DNA from: Hyphomicrobiales bacterium
GTDB taxonomy: Bacteria; Pseudomonadota; Alphaproteobacteria; Rhizobiales; Devosiaceae
Assembly (NCBI GenBank): GCA_027487555.1
Contig: JAIYDI010000006.1
Coordinates: 1 to 45,820, forward strand
Reading direction: 5' to 3'
DNA: 45,820 nt
Both the position numbers and the translations under genes were made by a program. Within the stretch, counting starts at the first letter, position 1, and each line of letters starts with the position of its first letter. Positions 16,766 through 26,411 of this stretch are shown one piece after another. Below the pieces are notes generated by a model. That model searched no databases and was not told the origin of the DNA. It saw nothing but the letters and a program-made list of their open reading frames with translations.

Positions 16766-17923
16766 TCAGAACAGGTCGAGCTGCCCGTCATCGATCCTGG
16801 GCGCACGGAACAGGTCGGTGCGGAGTGGCGGAATGGACTTCACCAGGCCGTACTTGACGCGCGCCAGTTCGAGGCGCTGCCGCAGCAGCACTGCGTAGGG
16901 TCCCTCCCCCACCATGCGCTTGCCGAAAGTTGCGTCATAATCCTTGCCGCCGCGGGTATCGCGCACCAGCCCCATCACGTGGCCGACCCGATCAGGAAAG
17001 TGCCTGAGCAACCACTCGCGGAAAATGTCGCGCACCTCGCCCGGCAGGCGCAGCAGGATCGCCGTCGCCTCGCGCGCGCCCTGCGCCGCCGCCGCGTCGA
17101 GGATGCGCTCGAGTTCCATGTCGTTGACTGCCGGAATCATCGGGGCGGCAAGCACGCTGGTCGGCACGCCCGCCTCGGACAGGAGCCGAATCGCCTCGAG
17201 CCGCCGCTCGGGGGTAGAGGCGCGGGGCTCCATCTTGCGGCTGAGCCTATGGTCCATCGAGGTCATCGACAGGCCGACCCGCACGAGGCCCAGCTCCGCC
17301 ATGGGCTTCAGGATATCGAGATCGCGCACCACCAGCGCCGATTTGGTGGTGATGGTCACCGGGTGCCGGGTTTCGAGCAGCAGCTCGAGAATGCCGCGCG
17401 TCAGCCGGTGCTTGCGCTCCGCAGGCTGGTAGGGGTCGGTATTGGTGCCCATGGCGATCGGCTTCACGCGGTAGCGCTTGTCGGCGAGCTCGCGCCGTAA
17501 CAGGTCGACGGCGTTCACCTTCACATAGATGTCGCGCTCGAACTCGAGCCCGGCCGAATGCCCGAGATAGGCGTGGGACGGGCGGGCGAAGCAATAGGAA
17601 CAGCCATGCTCGCAGCCGCGATAGGCGTTGATCGAGCGGTCGAACGGGATATCCGGACTGTCATTGCGCGTGATGATGGAGCGCGCGCGCTCGACATGCT
17701 CCACCGTTTCGAACGGCTTCAGGTCCTCGACCGTTGCGCCCGTCTCGCTCCAGCCATCGTCGAAGGTTTCGCGCTCGTGACGCTCAAAACGGCCGACGCG
17801 GTTGGACTGCGCGCCGCGGCCGCGATTGGTGGCGGGGTCGAGCATGCGCCGCGCGATGAGGTCGGCATCGCGGGTGCCCGAAAGCTTGTCGAGCTGTTCG
17901 AACGATGGGGCGAGCACGCGCAT
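16766..17923 (-). CDS. PA0069-family radical SAM protein
   Basis: 385 residues. The radical SAM cluster motif is CEHGCSYC followed by FARPSHAYLG (about residues 103-120), matching the PA0069 family. GTNTDPYQPAERKHRLTRGILE and ITTKSALVVRDLDIL are also family hallmarks. Members bind a 4Fe-4S cluster and S-adenosylmethionine; some resemble DNA photoproduct lyase, but the reaction is not established. ATG 17923 is chosen because GGAGG lies six bases upstream; an in-frame frame start 30 codons earlier has no such support. First gene of the run leading to rnhB. Confidence 0.9.
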   Translation of the reverse strand: MRVLAPSFEQLDKLSGTRDADLIARRMLDPATNRGRGAQSNRVGRFERHERETFDDGWSETGATVEDLKPFETVEHVERARSIITRNDSPDIPFDRSINAYRGCEHGCSYCFARPSHAYLGHSAGLEFERDIYVKVNAVDLLRRELADKRYRVKPIAMGTNTDPYQPAERKHRLTRGILELLLETRHPVTITTKSALVVRDLDILKPMAELGLVRVGLSMTSMDHRLSRKMEPRASTPERRLEAIRLLSEAGVPTSVLAAPMIPAVNDMELERILDAAAAQGAREATAILLRLPGEVRDIFREWLLRHFPDRVGHVMGLVRDTRGGKDYDATFGKRMVGEGPYAVLLRQRLELARVKYGLVKSIPPLRTDLFRAPRIDDGQLDLF

Positions 17924-18081
17924 CTGAAGCCTCCGCAAGTCGGTGCCAGGGGACATCCCCGGCGGCGGGGGGCGTGCGAACCAGTCGACCTCCCCGGGAC
18001 TCACAGATAGCAAGTACGCGCGAACAAAACAAGAACATCAGCGCGGGGATAGATTTTTTCGCTTTATCCCCGCGCTGGATA

Positions 18082-18474
18082 TCAGAGGCCGAGCAGCGAG
18101 CGGCGGCCCCAGAGTACGAAGACGCCGATGGCGAGCAGGATGATGTTGAGCCCGATGGTTTTGGAGGTTTCGCCGCGGCGACCATGAAGACCGATGGCGA
18201 GGACCTGCAGCACGATGGTGCCGAGCGCCGCGAGTGGCGTGAGGAACGGCAGGATGCCGGTCGCGACCGGCAGGATCAGCCCGAGCGCGCCCGCCAGATC
18301 GACGAAGCCGACGAACTTCACGAAGCCGGGCGAGGAATCGTTGACCCACGGCATCATCGCCGCGGTCTTTTCCTTCGGCTGGATGACCTTCATGTAGAAC
18401 GCCATGAGATAGAATAGCGCGGCGAGGACTGAGGTTACCCACAGCCAGGTGTCGAGAGACGTCAGAAAATCCAC
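18082..18474 (-). CDS. DoxX-like membrane protein
   Basis: 130 residues with four hydrophobic segments and no large soluble domain. The motif KFVGFVDLAGALGLILP is typical of the DoxX/DoxX-like family. The start is GTG at 18474. It is divergent from a LysR-family regulator, with a well-formed dyad between them, which suggests that the regulator controls it. Family members have been linked to redox and thiol stress in other bacteria; the function here is unknown. Confidence 0.8.
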   Translation of the reverse strand: MDFLTSLDTWLWVTSVLAALFYLMAFYMKVIQPKEKTAAMMPWVNDSSPGFVKFVGFVDLAGALGLILPVATGILPFLTPLAALGTIVLQVLAIGLHGRRGETSKTIGLNIILLAIGVFVLWGRRSLLGL

Positions 18475-18519
18475 TTCAAACCCCAGGGTTCAAGCCCAAT
18501 GATGCGGCGGAAAGTGCGT

Positions 18520-18560
18520 ATGTTTCCTTCATCCCACAATCGGGATGATGATGGAAACAT
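18520..18560. promoter_or_regulatory. Inverted repeat between DoxX-like gene and LysR gene
   Basis: ATGTTTCCTTCATCCC (18520-18535) and GGGATGATGATGGAAACAT (18542-18560) are inverted copies apart from a three-base insertion in the right arm and one mismatch. The dyad lies in the divergent intergenic region, 26 bases before the LysR ATG. Position and symmetry suggest an operator for the adjacent regulator. Confidence 0.6.
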
Positions 18561-18586
18561 TATGCAGCCAGCTGTATGGTGCGGAC

Positions 18587-19444
18587 ATGAACCTTGATGG
18601 CATCGATGTTTTTGTGCGCGTGGTGCAGGCCAACGGCTTTGCGGCTGCGGCGCGGCAACTGGGCATGCCGACCAGCACGGTATCGGCGAAGATCTCGCGG
18701 CTGGAGGAGCGGCTGGGCGTGACGCTGATCCAGCGCTCGACGCGGCACATGCACCTCACCGCATCGGGCGAGGCGTATTTTTCCGCCTGCCTTGCCGCCC
18801 TCAACGCGCTCGATGCGGGCGAAAGCCAGCTGGCGGCCGGGACAGCCGCGCCACGCGGGCTTTTCCGGCTCACGGCGCCATCGGACCTTGCGAGCGCTGT
18901 GATCGCCCCGCTCTGCGCGCAGTTTCTCGCGCGGTATCCCGAGACGCGGATCGACCTCATCGTCACCAATCGCCGGCTCGACCTGATCGGCGAAGGCGTG
19001 GACCTCGCCGTGCGGGTGGGGATGCTGCAGGATTCCTCGCTGATCAGCCGGAAATATGTGATGGGCGATGTCGGGCTCTGGGCGGCGCCGGCCTATCTTC
19101 AAAAGCACGGCATGCCGGGTGATGCGGAGGCGCTGGCCGCGCACGAAACCATCGGCTTCAACTTCGTGCCCCCGAGTTTTCGGCTCACCAGTGCCGATGG
19201 CCGCAGCCTCGCCATCCCCGCGCCGCGCCGGGTGACCACCGACGACATGCAGGCGGTCGCCGCCTTTGCCGCACAGGGGCTGGGCATCGCGTTCCTGCCC
19301 GAAGTCATTGCGCGGGCCAGCAACCTGGTGCGGGTGCTGCCCGAGTTCAGCGCCGTGCAGGATTTTGTGTATTTCGTCTATCCCGCGCAGCGGCATGTGA
19401 CGGCCAATGTGCGGGCGTTTATCGACCTGGCGCTGGGGAAGTAG
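18587..19444 (+). CDS. LysR-family transcriptional regulator
   Basis: 285 residues. The N-terminal winged helix-turn-helix (about residues 1-60) has FVRVVQANGFAAAARQLGMPTSTVSAKISRLEERLGVTLIQRSTR, and a periplasmic-binding-like effector domain follows from about residue 90. ATG 18587 begins MNLDGIDVF, the usual LysR start; the open frame begins 14 codons earlier inside the dyad. Subgroup resembles the large CrgA/YafC type. The likely target is the divergent DoxX-like gene. Effector unknown. Confidence 0.92.
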   Translation: MNLDGIDVFVRVVQANGFAAAARQLGMPTSTVSAKISRLEERLGVTLIQRSTRHMHLTASGEAYFSACLAALNALDAGESQLAAGTAAPRGLFRLTAPSDLASAVIAPLCAQFLARYPETRIDLIVTNRRLDLIGEGVDLAVRVGMLQDSSLISRKYVMGDVGLWAAPAYLQKHGMPGDAEALAAHETIGFNFVPPSFRLTSADGRSLAIPAPRRVTTDDMQAVAAFAAQGLGIAFLPEVIARASNLVRVLPEFSAVQDFVYFVYPAQRHVTANVRAFIDLALGK

Positions 19445-19520
19445 GGGGCGAAAGAGTCCGCGGTTCTTCCCTCTCCCGTTCACGGGGGCTATTGCATACG
19501 GATCTGGATGCAGGAGCAAA

Positions 19521-19655
19521 GGCCCCCTCACCCGGATTGCTGACGCAATCCGACCTCTCCCCCGAGGGAGAGGTGGGGGCGTGTGGCGCGATCTTGCCCG
19601 CGAGCACCTCTCCCTTGGGGGAGAGGTCGGGCCGATAGGCCCGGGTGAGGGGGCC
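19521..19655. repeat. Nested inverted-repeat element
   Basis: Outer arms GGCCCCCTCACCCGG (19521-19535) and CCGGGTGAGGGGGCC (19641-19655) are perfect inverted copies. Inner arms CCGACCTCTCCCCC (19550-19563) and GGGGGAGAGGTCGG (19617-19630) are also perfect. The element can form a long branched hairpin. It has no coding potential I would support and looks like a dispersed intergenic palindromic repeat. Confidence 0.8.
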
Positions 19656-19680
19656 TTCCTTCCATATGCGATAGCCCTGC

Positions 19681-19819
19681 CCTTGTGGGGAGGGTACCGA
19701 AGTTTGGGACTGGAAGTCCCTAGCGTAGGTGGGTGGGGGAGTTCTGCCCCCGAACCAGTACCCCCACCCAGCTGCGCTAAGGCGCTGACGCGCCAAGCTC
19801 CGCTGCCCTCCCCACAAGG
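19681..19819. repeat. Second nested inverted-repeat element
   Basis: Outer arms CCTTGTGGGGAGGG (19681-19694) and CCCTCCCCACAAGG (19806-19819) are perfect inverted copies. A second G-rich stretch (GGGTGGGGG near 19731) pairs with CCCCCACCC near 19761. It lies 25 bases after the first element. Together they fill most of the 415-base gap (19445-19859) between the LysR gene and glyS; no gene is supported in it. Confidence 0.78.
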
Positions 19820-19859
19820 AGTAGGGAGTCACGACTGAGGGCGCTGTGGGCGGCTCAGG

Positions 19860-21884
19860 TCAGCCGGCGACCTTCGAGAAATCTGCGACGAGCCGCATGG
19901 TATCGCGGAGCTTGGCGAGCAGGTTCAGGCGGTTGGCGCGGATCGCCGGATCGGGATCGTTGACCAGCACGGCTTCGAAGAACGCATCGACCGGGGCACG
20001 GAGCGTGGCGAGCGCTGCGATGGCGCCCTTGTAGTCGTTGGCGGCGACGCCAGCGGCGACTTCGGCGGACACATTGGAAACAGCCGCACCCAGCGCGCCT
20101 TCTTCGGCGCCGGTCAGGGACGATTGCGCAAAATCGCCAGCGTATGCCTTGCCGTCCTTCTTTTCCTCGGCGGCGAGGATATTGGCGGCGCGGCGATAGC
20201 CGGCGAGCAGGTTCTTGCCATCCTCGGAGCCGAGCAGCGCCGACAGCGCCTCGACCCGGCGGGTGATTTCGAGAATGTCGTCGCTCTCGGGCGTGATCAC
20301 CGCATCGACGAGATCATGCCGCGCGCCGGCATCGCGCAGCGACACTTTCAGCCGATCGTGGAAGAAGGCGAGGAGATCGGGCTCGACCGCGAGATGGTAG
20401 CTGATCTCGTTGTCCGTCAGAATCCGGATCACGCCGAGCGCCGCACGGCGCAGTGCGAAGGGATCGCGGGAGCCGGTGGGCTTTTCGTTGATGGCCCAGA
20501 AGCCGGTCAGGACATCGAGCTTGTCAGCCAGCGCCACGGCGATCGATACCGGTTCGCCGGGGACGAGATCGGTGGGGCCGAGCGGCTTGTAGTGATCGGC
20601 AACGGCGTTCGCCACTTCCGGCCGCTCGCCCTGCGCCAGCGCATAATAGCGCCCCATGATGCCCTGCAGCTCGGGAAATTCGCCCACCATGTCGGTGGTC
20701 AGATCAGCCTTCGCCAACATGGCGGCGCGCTTTGCCATTTCCGGATCGGCGCCCACCTTGGGGGCGATCTCCGCGGCCAGGGCCTCCAGACGTGCAACTC
20801 TTTGCCGCTGCGTGCCGAGCTTGGCGTGGAAGATGCTTTCTTCGAGCTTGGGCAGGCCGTGCTCGAGCGGGGTCGCCAGATCCTGCGTGTAGAAGAACCG
20901 CGCATCGGACAGGCGCGCGCGGATGACGCGCTCGTTGCCGGCGACGATGGCCTTGCCGCCATCGGCCGCGACCTGGTTGGAAATGATGATGAAATTGGGC
21001 GCGAGCTTGCCCGACGCGTCGCGCAGGCAGAAGCATTTCTGGTTGGCGCGGATGGTGGCGATGATCGCCTCCTCCGGCACTTCGAGGAAGCGCGGATCGA
21101 ATGTGCCCATCATCACCACGGGCCATTCGACGAGGCCGGCGACTTCTTCCAAGAGGCCTTCGTCGTGGATGACGCTCAGCCCCTGCGCGAAGGCGAGGTG
21201 ATCGGCATCTGACCGGATGATCTCCTTGCGGCGATCGATATCGAGCACGACCTTGGCCTTTTCGAGCGCCTGCACGTAATCGTCGAAACGGCGGACCTTG
21301 ATGGCAGCGGGTGCGAGGAAGCGGTGACCGAAGGTGGTCTGCCCGCTGTCGATGGTGTTCGAGCGGAAGGGGATGACCACCGGGTCATCGTTTTCGGTGC
21401 CGAAAGTGGCGGTGATGGCGCGCAGCGGCCTGACCCAGGTGAGCCCGCCATGGCCCCATTGCATGGATTTCGGCCATTCGAAGCCGGCGATGACGCGCGG
21501 CAGGATCTGGGAGAGCAGCTCGACGGCGTCGGCGCCCTGCTTTTCGATTTTGGCGACGTAGAACTCGCCCTTTTTGGGGTCGGCCTCGATCGTGGCCTCT
21601 GCGATGGACGTCAGGCCCGCGGCCTTGAGAAACCCATCGATCGCCTGCTGCGGCGAGCCGACACGCGGGCCCTTCTTTTCCTCGCGCGTATCGGGCGAGC
21701 GTGGCGGGAGCCCGGTCACGGTCAGCGCCAGCCGACGCGGCGTCACGAAGGCCTTGGCGCTTTCGTAGAGCAGGCCCTGCTCCACCAGCGCATCCGTCAC
21801 GGCTTTCTTCAGGCCCTCTGCCGCCTTGCGCTGCATGCGGGCCGGGATTTCTTCGGAGAAGAGTTCGAGGAGGAGTTCGGGCAT
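19860..21884 (-). CDS. glyS: Glycyl-tRNA synthetase beta subunit
   Basis: 674-residue beta subunit of the alpha2beta2 glycyl-tRNA synthetase, which recognises tRNA-Gly. It starts [17 protein letters not shown], the classical opening, so ATG 21884 is used and the longer frame rejected. [19 protein letters not shown]-like and [15 protein letters not shown] segments are conserved, and the C-terminal third is the DALR-type anticodon-binding helical region. The alpha subunit gene glyQ is not next to it: the upstream neighbour is divergent and unrelated. glyQ must lie elsewhere in the genome. Confidence 0.95.
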   Translation of the reverse strand: MPELLLELFSEEIPARMQRKAAEGLKKAVTDALVEQGLLYESAKAFVTPRRLALTVTGLPPRSPDTREEKKGPRVGSPQQAIDGFLKAAGLTSIAEATIEADPKKGEFYVAKIEKQGADAVELLSQILPRVIAGFEWPKSMQWGHGGLTWVRPLRAITATFGTENDDPVVIPFRSNTIDSGQTTFGHRFLAPAAIKVRRFDDYVQALEKAKVVLDIDRRKEIIRSDADHLAFAQGLSVIHDEGLLEEVAGLVEWPVVMMGTFDPRFLEVPEEAIIATIRANQKCFCLRDASGKLAPNFIIISNQVAADGGKAIVAGNERVIRARLSDARFFYTQDLATPLEHGLPKLEESIFHAKLGTQRQRVARLEALAAEIAPKVGADPEMAKRAAMLAKADLTTDMVGEFPELQGIMGRYYALAQGERPEVANAVADHYKPLGPTDLVPGEPVSIAVALADKLDVLTGFWAINEKPTGSRDPFALRRAALGVIRILTDNEISYHLAVEPDLLAFFHDRLKVSLRDAGARHDLVDAVITPESDDILEITRRVEALSALLGSEDGKNLLAGYRRAANILAAEEKKDGKAYAGDFAQSSLTGAEEGALGAAVSNVSAEVAAGVAANDYKGAIAALATLRAPVDAFFEAVLVNDPDPAIRANRLNLLAKLRDTMRLVADFSKVAG

Positions 21885-21994
21885 GGCGCGGAACGCGTTT
21901 TCGGGCTGGTTCAAAAGGCGCGGCTTGCCTAACAAGCAGCGGGGCCATTGTCTATCCCGCGCGGCCAAGGGCGCGGGTCTGCCGGAGTATCAAG

Positions 21995-22489
21995 ATGAGC
22001 GAAAAAGCGCCGCGTTCCCTGTTGCAGGAGGTAACGCCCGAGGTTGTGGAAGAGGCGCGCGAGCTGCTGCGCGGAAGCCGGTACGCGGCACTCGCCACCA
22101 TCGATCCGCGCGACGGCAGCCCGGTCGCGAGCCGGGTGAACCTTGCCACCCTGCCCGACAGCAGCGTGGCGATCTTCGTCTCGGGGCTATCGCCGCATAC
22201 AGCCGGGCTCAGGGCCGATCCGCGGGCGAGCCTCCTGGTGGGTGAAGTCGGCAAGGGCGACCCACTCGCCCATGCGCGGCTGACGCTGAAATGCACGGCC
22301 GAGGAAATCGACCGGACTCGGCCGGAATGGGACGCGCTTTCTGCGCCCTATCTCTTCGCGCACCCGAAATCGAAACTCTATTTCGAGCTGCCGGATTTCG
22401 TGTTCTTCCGGCTCAGACCCAGCGACATCAGCTTCGTTGCCGGGTTTGGCCGGGCGTATCGGATCGCGGGCGCGGACTTCTGCGCCTGA
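21995..22489 (+). CDS. Pyridoxamine 5'-phosphate oxidase-fold protein
   Basis: 164 residues with the split-barrel flavin-binding fold. ARELLRGSRYAALATIDPRDGSPVASRVNLA and LRADPRASLLVGEVGKGDPLAHARLTL resemble the N-terminal part of HugZ-like heme-utilisation proteins. It lacks a visible C-terminal extension (DUF2470), so it is a short form. Cofactor could be FMN, F420 or heme; activity is not established. Divergent from glyS, with about 110 bases between starts. Confidence 0.82.
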   Translation: MSEKAPRSLLQEVTPEVVEEARELLRGSRYAALATIDPRDGSPVASRVNLATLPDSSVAIFVSGLSPHTAGLRADPRASLLVGEVGKGDPLAHARLTLKCTAEEIDRTRPEWDALSAPYLFAHPKSKLYFELPDFVFFRLRPSDISFVAGFGRAYRIAGADFCA

Positions 22490-22593
22490 GCCGCCCCCAT
22501 TGGGAGATTTCCCAAGCGCAGGCGTCCCAACTCTCCTGCATGCGCCGCGATAGGCACAAACACCCCTGACAGTGTGTCTGGGGGCGACGAAGC

Positions 22594-23751
22594 ATGTGGC
22601 GGGCAATTGCGAGCGTGGCGTTTGCGGCACTGGCGGTACCGGCCCTGGCTGCGGAGCTGGTGGCCCGCACCGCAGACGCCACGCCGCTCCGCCCCTCGAT
22701 GGGCCAGGCCGCCCCGATCGCCTCGATTCCGCCCGACGCCGAACTCAAGGTCGAGATCTGCTTTTCCGCCGGCAAATGGTGCGCCGTCACCTACCAGGGG
22801 CAGCGGGGCTTCGTTGCGGGCGCAGCGATCGTGCTCGATATCGATGGCAAGAGCATCAGTGCGGCCGAAGCACAGGCAAAGGACTGGGCAGCGGCCGTGG
22901 CGAAGCTGCCAACACCTGCCCTTGACGACAGCAGTGACATCGCCGCCTGGGGCGACAGCCTCACCGCCGGTGCGGGCGCCGATGTGAGCGATGGCTATAC
23001 CGACCAGGCGCGGTCCCTGCTGGGCGGCACAAGGCTCATTGCAAATATGGGCATTGGCGGCCAGACGAGCAGTTCGATTGCCGCGCGCATGGACGCCATA
23101 GGCATTCTGCTGACGCTGGCCGACGATACCATACCCGACGGCGGTTCCGCAGAGGTCGTCGACCGGACGGCCCTGCCCCTCACCAACCAGGGCGCCTCGA
23201 CGCTTTCGGGCACGCTGTGCGGCGTCGCGGGCACGCTTGCGGTGTCGGCAAAGGCCGGGCCAAACCAGCCGGTCCCCCCATATGTCTTTACGCCGGATCA
23301 AGCCGGTCAGGTCGTCGCCTGCCCGCCGCGGAGCCGGTTCGTGCCGGCCGATGCGGTCGCAGTGCGGAACCGGGTGGCCTGGCTGTGGCTGGGGCGGAAC
23401 GGCGCGGACAAGGGCCGCACGATTGCCGGCGATATCGAAGCGGCGGTCGCCTCGCTCGGGCACCAGCGTTACCTCGTCGGCTCGGTGCTGGCCGCACGAC
23501 TCGATGACGGGCCGCCGGCTCAGCGCATCTTCGAGCTGAATGCCGCGCTCGAGCGCAGCTATGGCAGCCGCTTCGTCGACGTGCTTGGCGCGCTCGTCGC
23601 GGCCGCCTCCGAGAGCGCGGAAGACCAGGCGGATGCCCGCCAAGGCTTCGTGCCGCGCTCGCTCCTGTCCGACAGTATCCATCTCAACCAGAAGGGCTAC
23701 GCCATCGTCGCCCGGGCCTTCGTTGCCGCGATGAACGCCAACGGACTCTAA
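22594..23751 (+). CDS. Secreted SH3b-SGNH hydrolase, copy 1
   Basis: 385 residues. A signal peptide (WRAIASVAFAALAVPALAA) precedes an SH3b-like domain (about residues 25-85) and an SGNH/GDSL hydrolase domain. The nucleophile is Ser122 in AWGDSLTAG, block II Gly is in MGIGGQTSSS, block III Asn is in WLGRNGAD, and the Asp-His pair is Asp360/His363 in DSIHLNQKGY. Between blocks II and III there is a long insert with two cysteines (LCGVAGTL and VACPPRSRF), possibly disulfide-linked. Likely an envelope or extracellular esterase; substrate unknown. The second copy starts 112 bases downstream. Sequence similarity to that copy rises sharply after position 23363. Confidence 0.85.
   Translation: MWRAIASVAFAALAVPALAAELVARTADATPLRPSMGQAAPIASIPPDAELKVEICFSAGKWCAVTYQGQRGFVAGAAIVLDIDGKSISAAEAQAKDWAAAVAKLPTPALDDSSDIAAWGDSLTAGAGADVSDGYTDQARSLLGGTRLIANMGIGGQTSSSIAARMDAIGILLTLADDTIPDGGSAEVVDRTALPLTNQGASTLSGTLCGVAGTLAVSAKAGPNQPVPPYVFTPDQAGQVVACPPRSRFVPADAVAVRNRVAWLWLGRNGADKGRTIAGDIEAAVASLGHQRYLVGSVLAARLDDGPPAQRIFELNAALERSYGSRFVDVLGALVAAASESAEDQADARQGFVPRSLLSDSIHLNQKGYAIVARAFVAAMNANGL
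23363..23730 (+). repeat. Direct repeat shared by SGNH copies (first copy)
   Basis: This 3' part of SGNH copy 1 is nearly identical at the DNA level, including synonymous sites, to 24630-24997 in copy 2, 1267 bases away. Upstream of it the two genes share only scattered stretches. Confidence 0.85.
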
Positions 23752-23863
23752 GGTTTCGTTCGGCGCCGGAGCTTGTTCACGACAAATTGCCGCCCTCTGC
23801 TTGGTTCACTCTGCCCAATGCGCTAGCACGGAGTTGCGGCGGATATGAAATGAAGGCAGGGCA

Positions 23864-25018
23864 TTGCGATTCTCGGGGCCACTTGCGTTCTTGGTTGCAC
23901 TGCTGGCCGGTTTCGGTCCGGTGCTTGCGGCGCAATGCACCGCAACCACAAATGCCAATGCCAATCTGCGACCCTCGATGGGCTCGGCCAGCCCGATCGG
24001 CATCATCCCCAAGGGCTCGGGCGTCAGTATAGACCTCTGCTTCAACCGCGGTGATTTCTGTGCGGTCACCTGGGGCGACAAGGCCGGTTTTGTCAGCGGC
24101 GACCTGATCAGCCTGACATCCAGCGGACAGGTGATCACCGCCCGCGAGGCTGAGGAGACGCGCTGGAACTGGCTATCGCAGGCGGATGCCGGCGGCAGCC
24201 GGATGATTGTCGCCTGGGGCGACAGCCTCACCTACGGGGCCGGGGTCGACCAAGCCCAGGGCCCTTCCGACCAGGCGGTCCAGTTATTCGGCTGCGTGCG
24301 CGACATCGAGAACGAAGGCATCGGCGGCCAGACCAGCACCTCCATTGCCGCACGCATGAACGCGATCCCAACCCTGCTCGGTGTCGAGGGCGACGCCATC
24401 CCTGCAGCGGGACTGGTCACGGTGGTCGAACGGACGGCCCTGCCTGTCACCAACCAGGGCCCGAGTGCGATTGCGGGCTCGCTGTGCGGTGTTTCGGGGG
24501 AGTTGCAGCTCAGCGAGAAGGTCGATGCCCGGGCGCCAGTGCCACCATACCAGTTCGTCCGCGCCACGCCCGGCAGCGCCGCCACCTGCCCGCCCGGCAG
24601 CCGCTTTACCACGGTTGCGGGCGAGGCAATGCGGAACCGGGTGGCCTGGCTGTGGCTGGGGCGGAACGGCGCCGACACGGGTCGCACCGTCGCCGGCGAT
24701 ATCGAAGCGGCGGTCGCCTCGCTCGGGCACCAGCGTTACCTCGTCGGCTCGGTGCTGGCCGCGCGGCTCGACGACGGCACGCCCGCTCTGCGCATCTTCG
24801 AGCTGAATGCCGCGCTCAAGCGCAGCTATGGCAGCCGCTTCGTCGACGTGCTTGGCGCGCTCGTCGCGGCCGCCTCCGAGAGCGCGGAAGACCAGGCGGA
24901 TGCCCGGCAGGGCTTCGTGCCGCGCTCGCTCCTGTCCGACAATATCCATCTCAACCAGAAGGGCTACGCCATCGTCGCCCGCGTCTTCCACGACGCCACA
25001 ATCGCCAACGGCTTCTGA
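23864..25018 (+). CDS. Secreted SH3b-SGNH hydrolase, copy 2
   Basis: 384 residues with the same layout as its upstream neighbour: a signal peptide (RFSGPLAFLVALLAGFGPVLA), an SH3b-like domain (about residues 23-82), then an SGNH domain with Ser121 in AWGDSLTYG, IGGQTSTS, WLGRNGAD and Asp359/His362 in DNIHLNQKGY. The insert cysteines are conserved (LCGVSGEL, ATCPPGSRF). No ATG is in frame, so TTG 23864 is the likely start, with AAGGCAGG just upstream. The last 130 residues are nearly identical to copy 1, whereas the N-terminal two thirds differ substantially. Confidence 0.83.
   Translation: MRFSGPLAFLVALLAGFGPVLAAQCTATTNANANLRPSMGSASPIGIIPKGSGVSIDLCFNRGDFCAVTWGDKAGFVSGDLISLTSSGQVITAREAEETRWNWLSQADAGGSRMIVAWGDSLTYGAGVDQAQGPSDQAVQLFGCVRDIENEGIGGQTSTSIAARMNAIPTLLGVEGDAIPAAGLVTVVERTALPVTNQGPSAIAGSLCGVSGELQLSEKVDARAPVPPYQFVRATPGSAATCPPGSRFTTVAGEAMRNRVAWLWLGRNGADTGRTVAGDIEAAVASLGHQRYLVGSVLAARLDDGTPALRIFELNAALKRSYGSRFVDVLGALVAAASESAEDQADARQGFVPRSLLSDNIHLNQKGYAIVARVFHDATIANGF
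24630..24997 (+). repeat. Direct repeat shared by SGNH copies (second copy)
   Basis: Counterpart of 23363-23730. The long runs of identical bases (for example around 24694-24750 and 24840-24900) point to recent duplication or gene conversion rather than selection on protein alone. Confidence 0.85.
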
Positions 25019-25050
25019 ACGCATCGGCGTCCGCCGAGAGAACCCGCAGG

Positions 25051-25065
25051 TTAACCTTCTGCTAA
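25051..25065 (+). promoter_or_regulatory. Near-consensus CtrA site
   Basis: TTAACCTTCTGCTAA fits TTAA-N7-TTAA with one mismatch (CTAA in the right half). It lies 10 bases upstream of a perfect CtrA box and about 75 bases before the ccrM start. Confidence 0.5.
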
Positions 25066-25074
25066 CCCTACGGC

Positions 25075-25089
25075 TTAAATCCCGTTTAA
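25075..25089 (+). promoter_or_regulatory. CtrA box upstream of ccrM
   Basis: TTAAATCCCGTTTAA is a perfect TTAA-N7-TTAA match to the binding site of the cell-cycle regulator CtrA. It sits 51 bases before the ccrM ATG. CtrA is known to activate ccrM in Caulobacter and Hyphomicrobiales; activity here is inference. Confidence 0.8.
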
Positions 25090-25095
25090 CCCTAA

Positions 25096-26268
<1,173 letters not shown>

Positions 26269-26298
26269 GACCGACCTCCAATCTTATCGGGCGCATTG

Positions 26299-26338
26299 AC
26301 CGCCGGCTTCAGCGCGAGGAAGCCGGCGGTTTCTTTTT
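26299..26338 (+). terminator. Rho-independent terminator of ccrM
   Basis: ACCGCCGGCTTC (26299-26310) and GAAGCCGGCGGT (26319-26330) form a perfect 12-base-pair stem with an eight-base loop, followed by TTCTTTTT. It is 30 bases after the ccrM stop. Confidence 0.92.
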
Positions 26339-26347
26339 CATGGGGTG

Positions 26348-26386
26348 CCAGTCCTTGTCCGTCGACAGGCTCCGGATGAGGACTGG
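26348..26386. repeat. Short inverted repeat after ccrM
   Basis: CCAGTCCT (26348-26355) and AGGACTGG (26379-26386) are perfect 8-base inverted arms in the gap between ccrM and the convergent FemAB-like gene. No T tract follows, so it looks like part of a dispersed repeat rather than a terminator. Confidence 0.5.
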
Positions 26387-26411
26387 GTAAGGCTGGCGAT
26401 TGGATCAGGTT

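Noticed and set aside
19407..19838. Open frames on both strands across the 19.5-19.8 kb gap
   Set aside because: Composition follows the nested inverted repeats; no start signal and no recognisable product.
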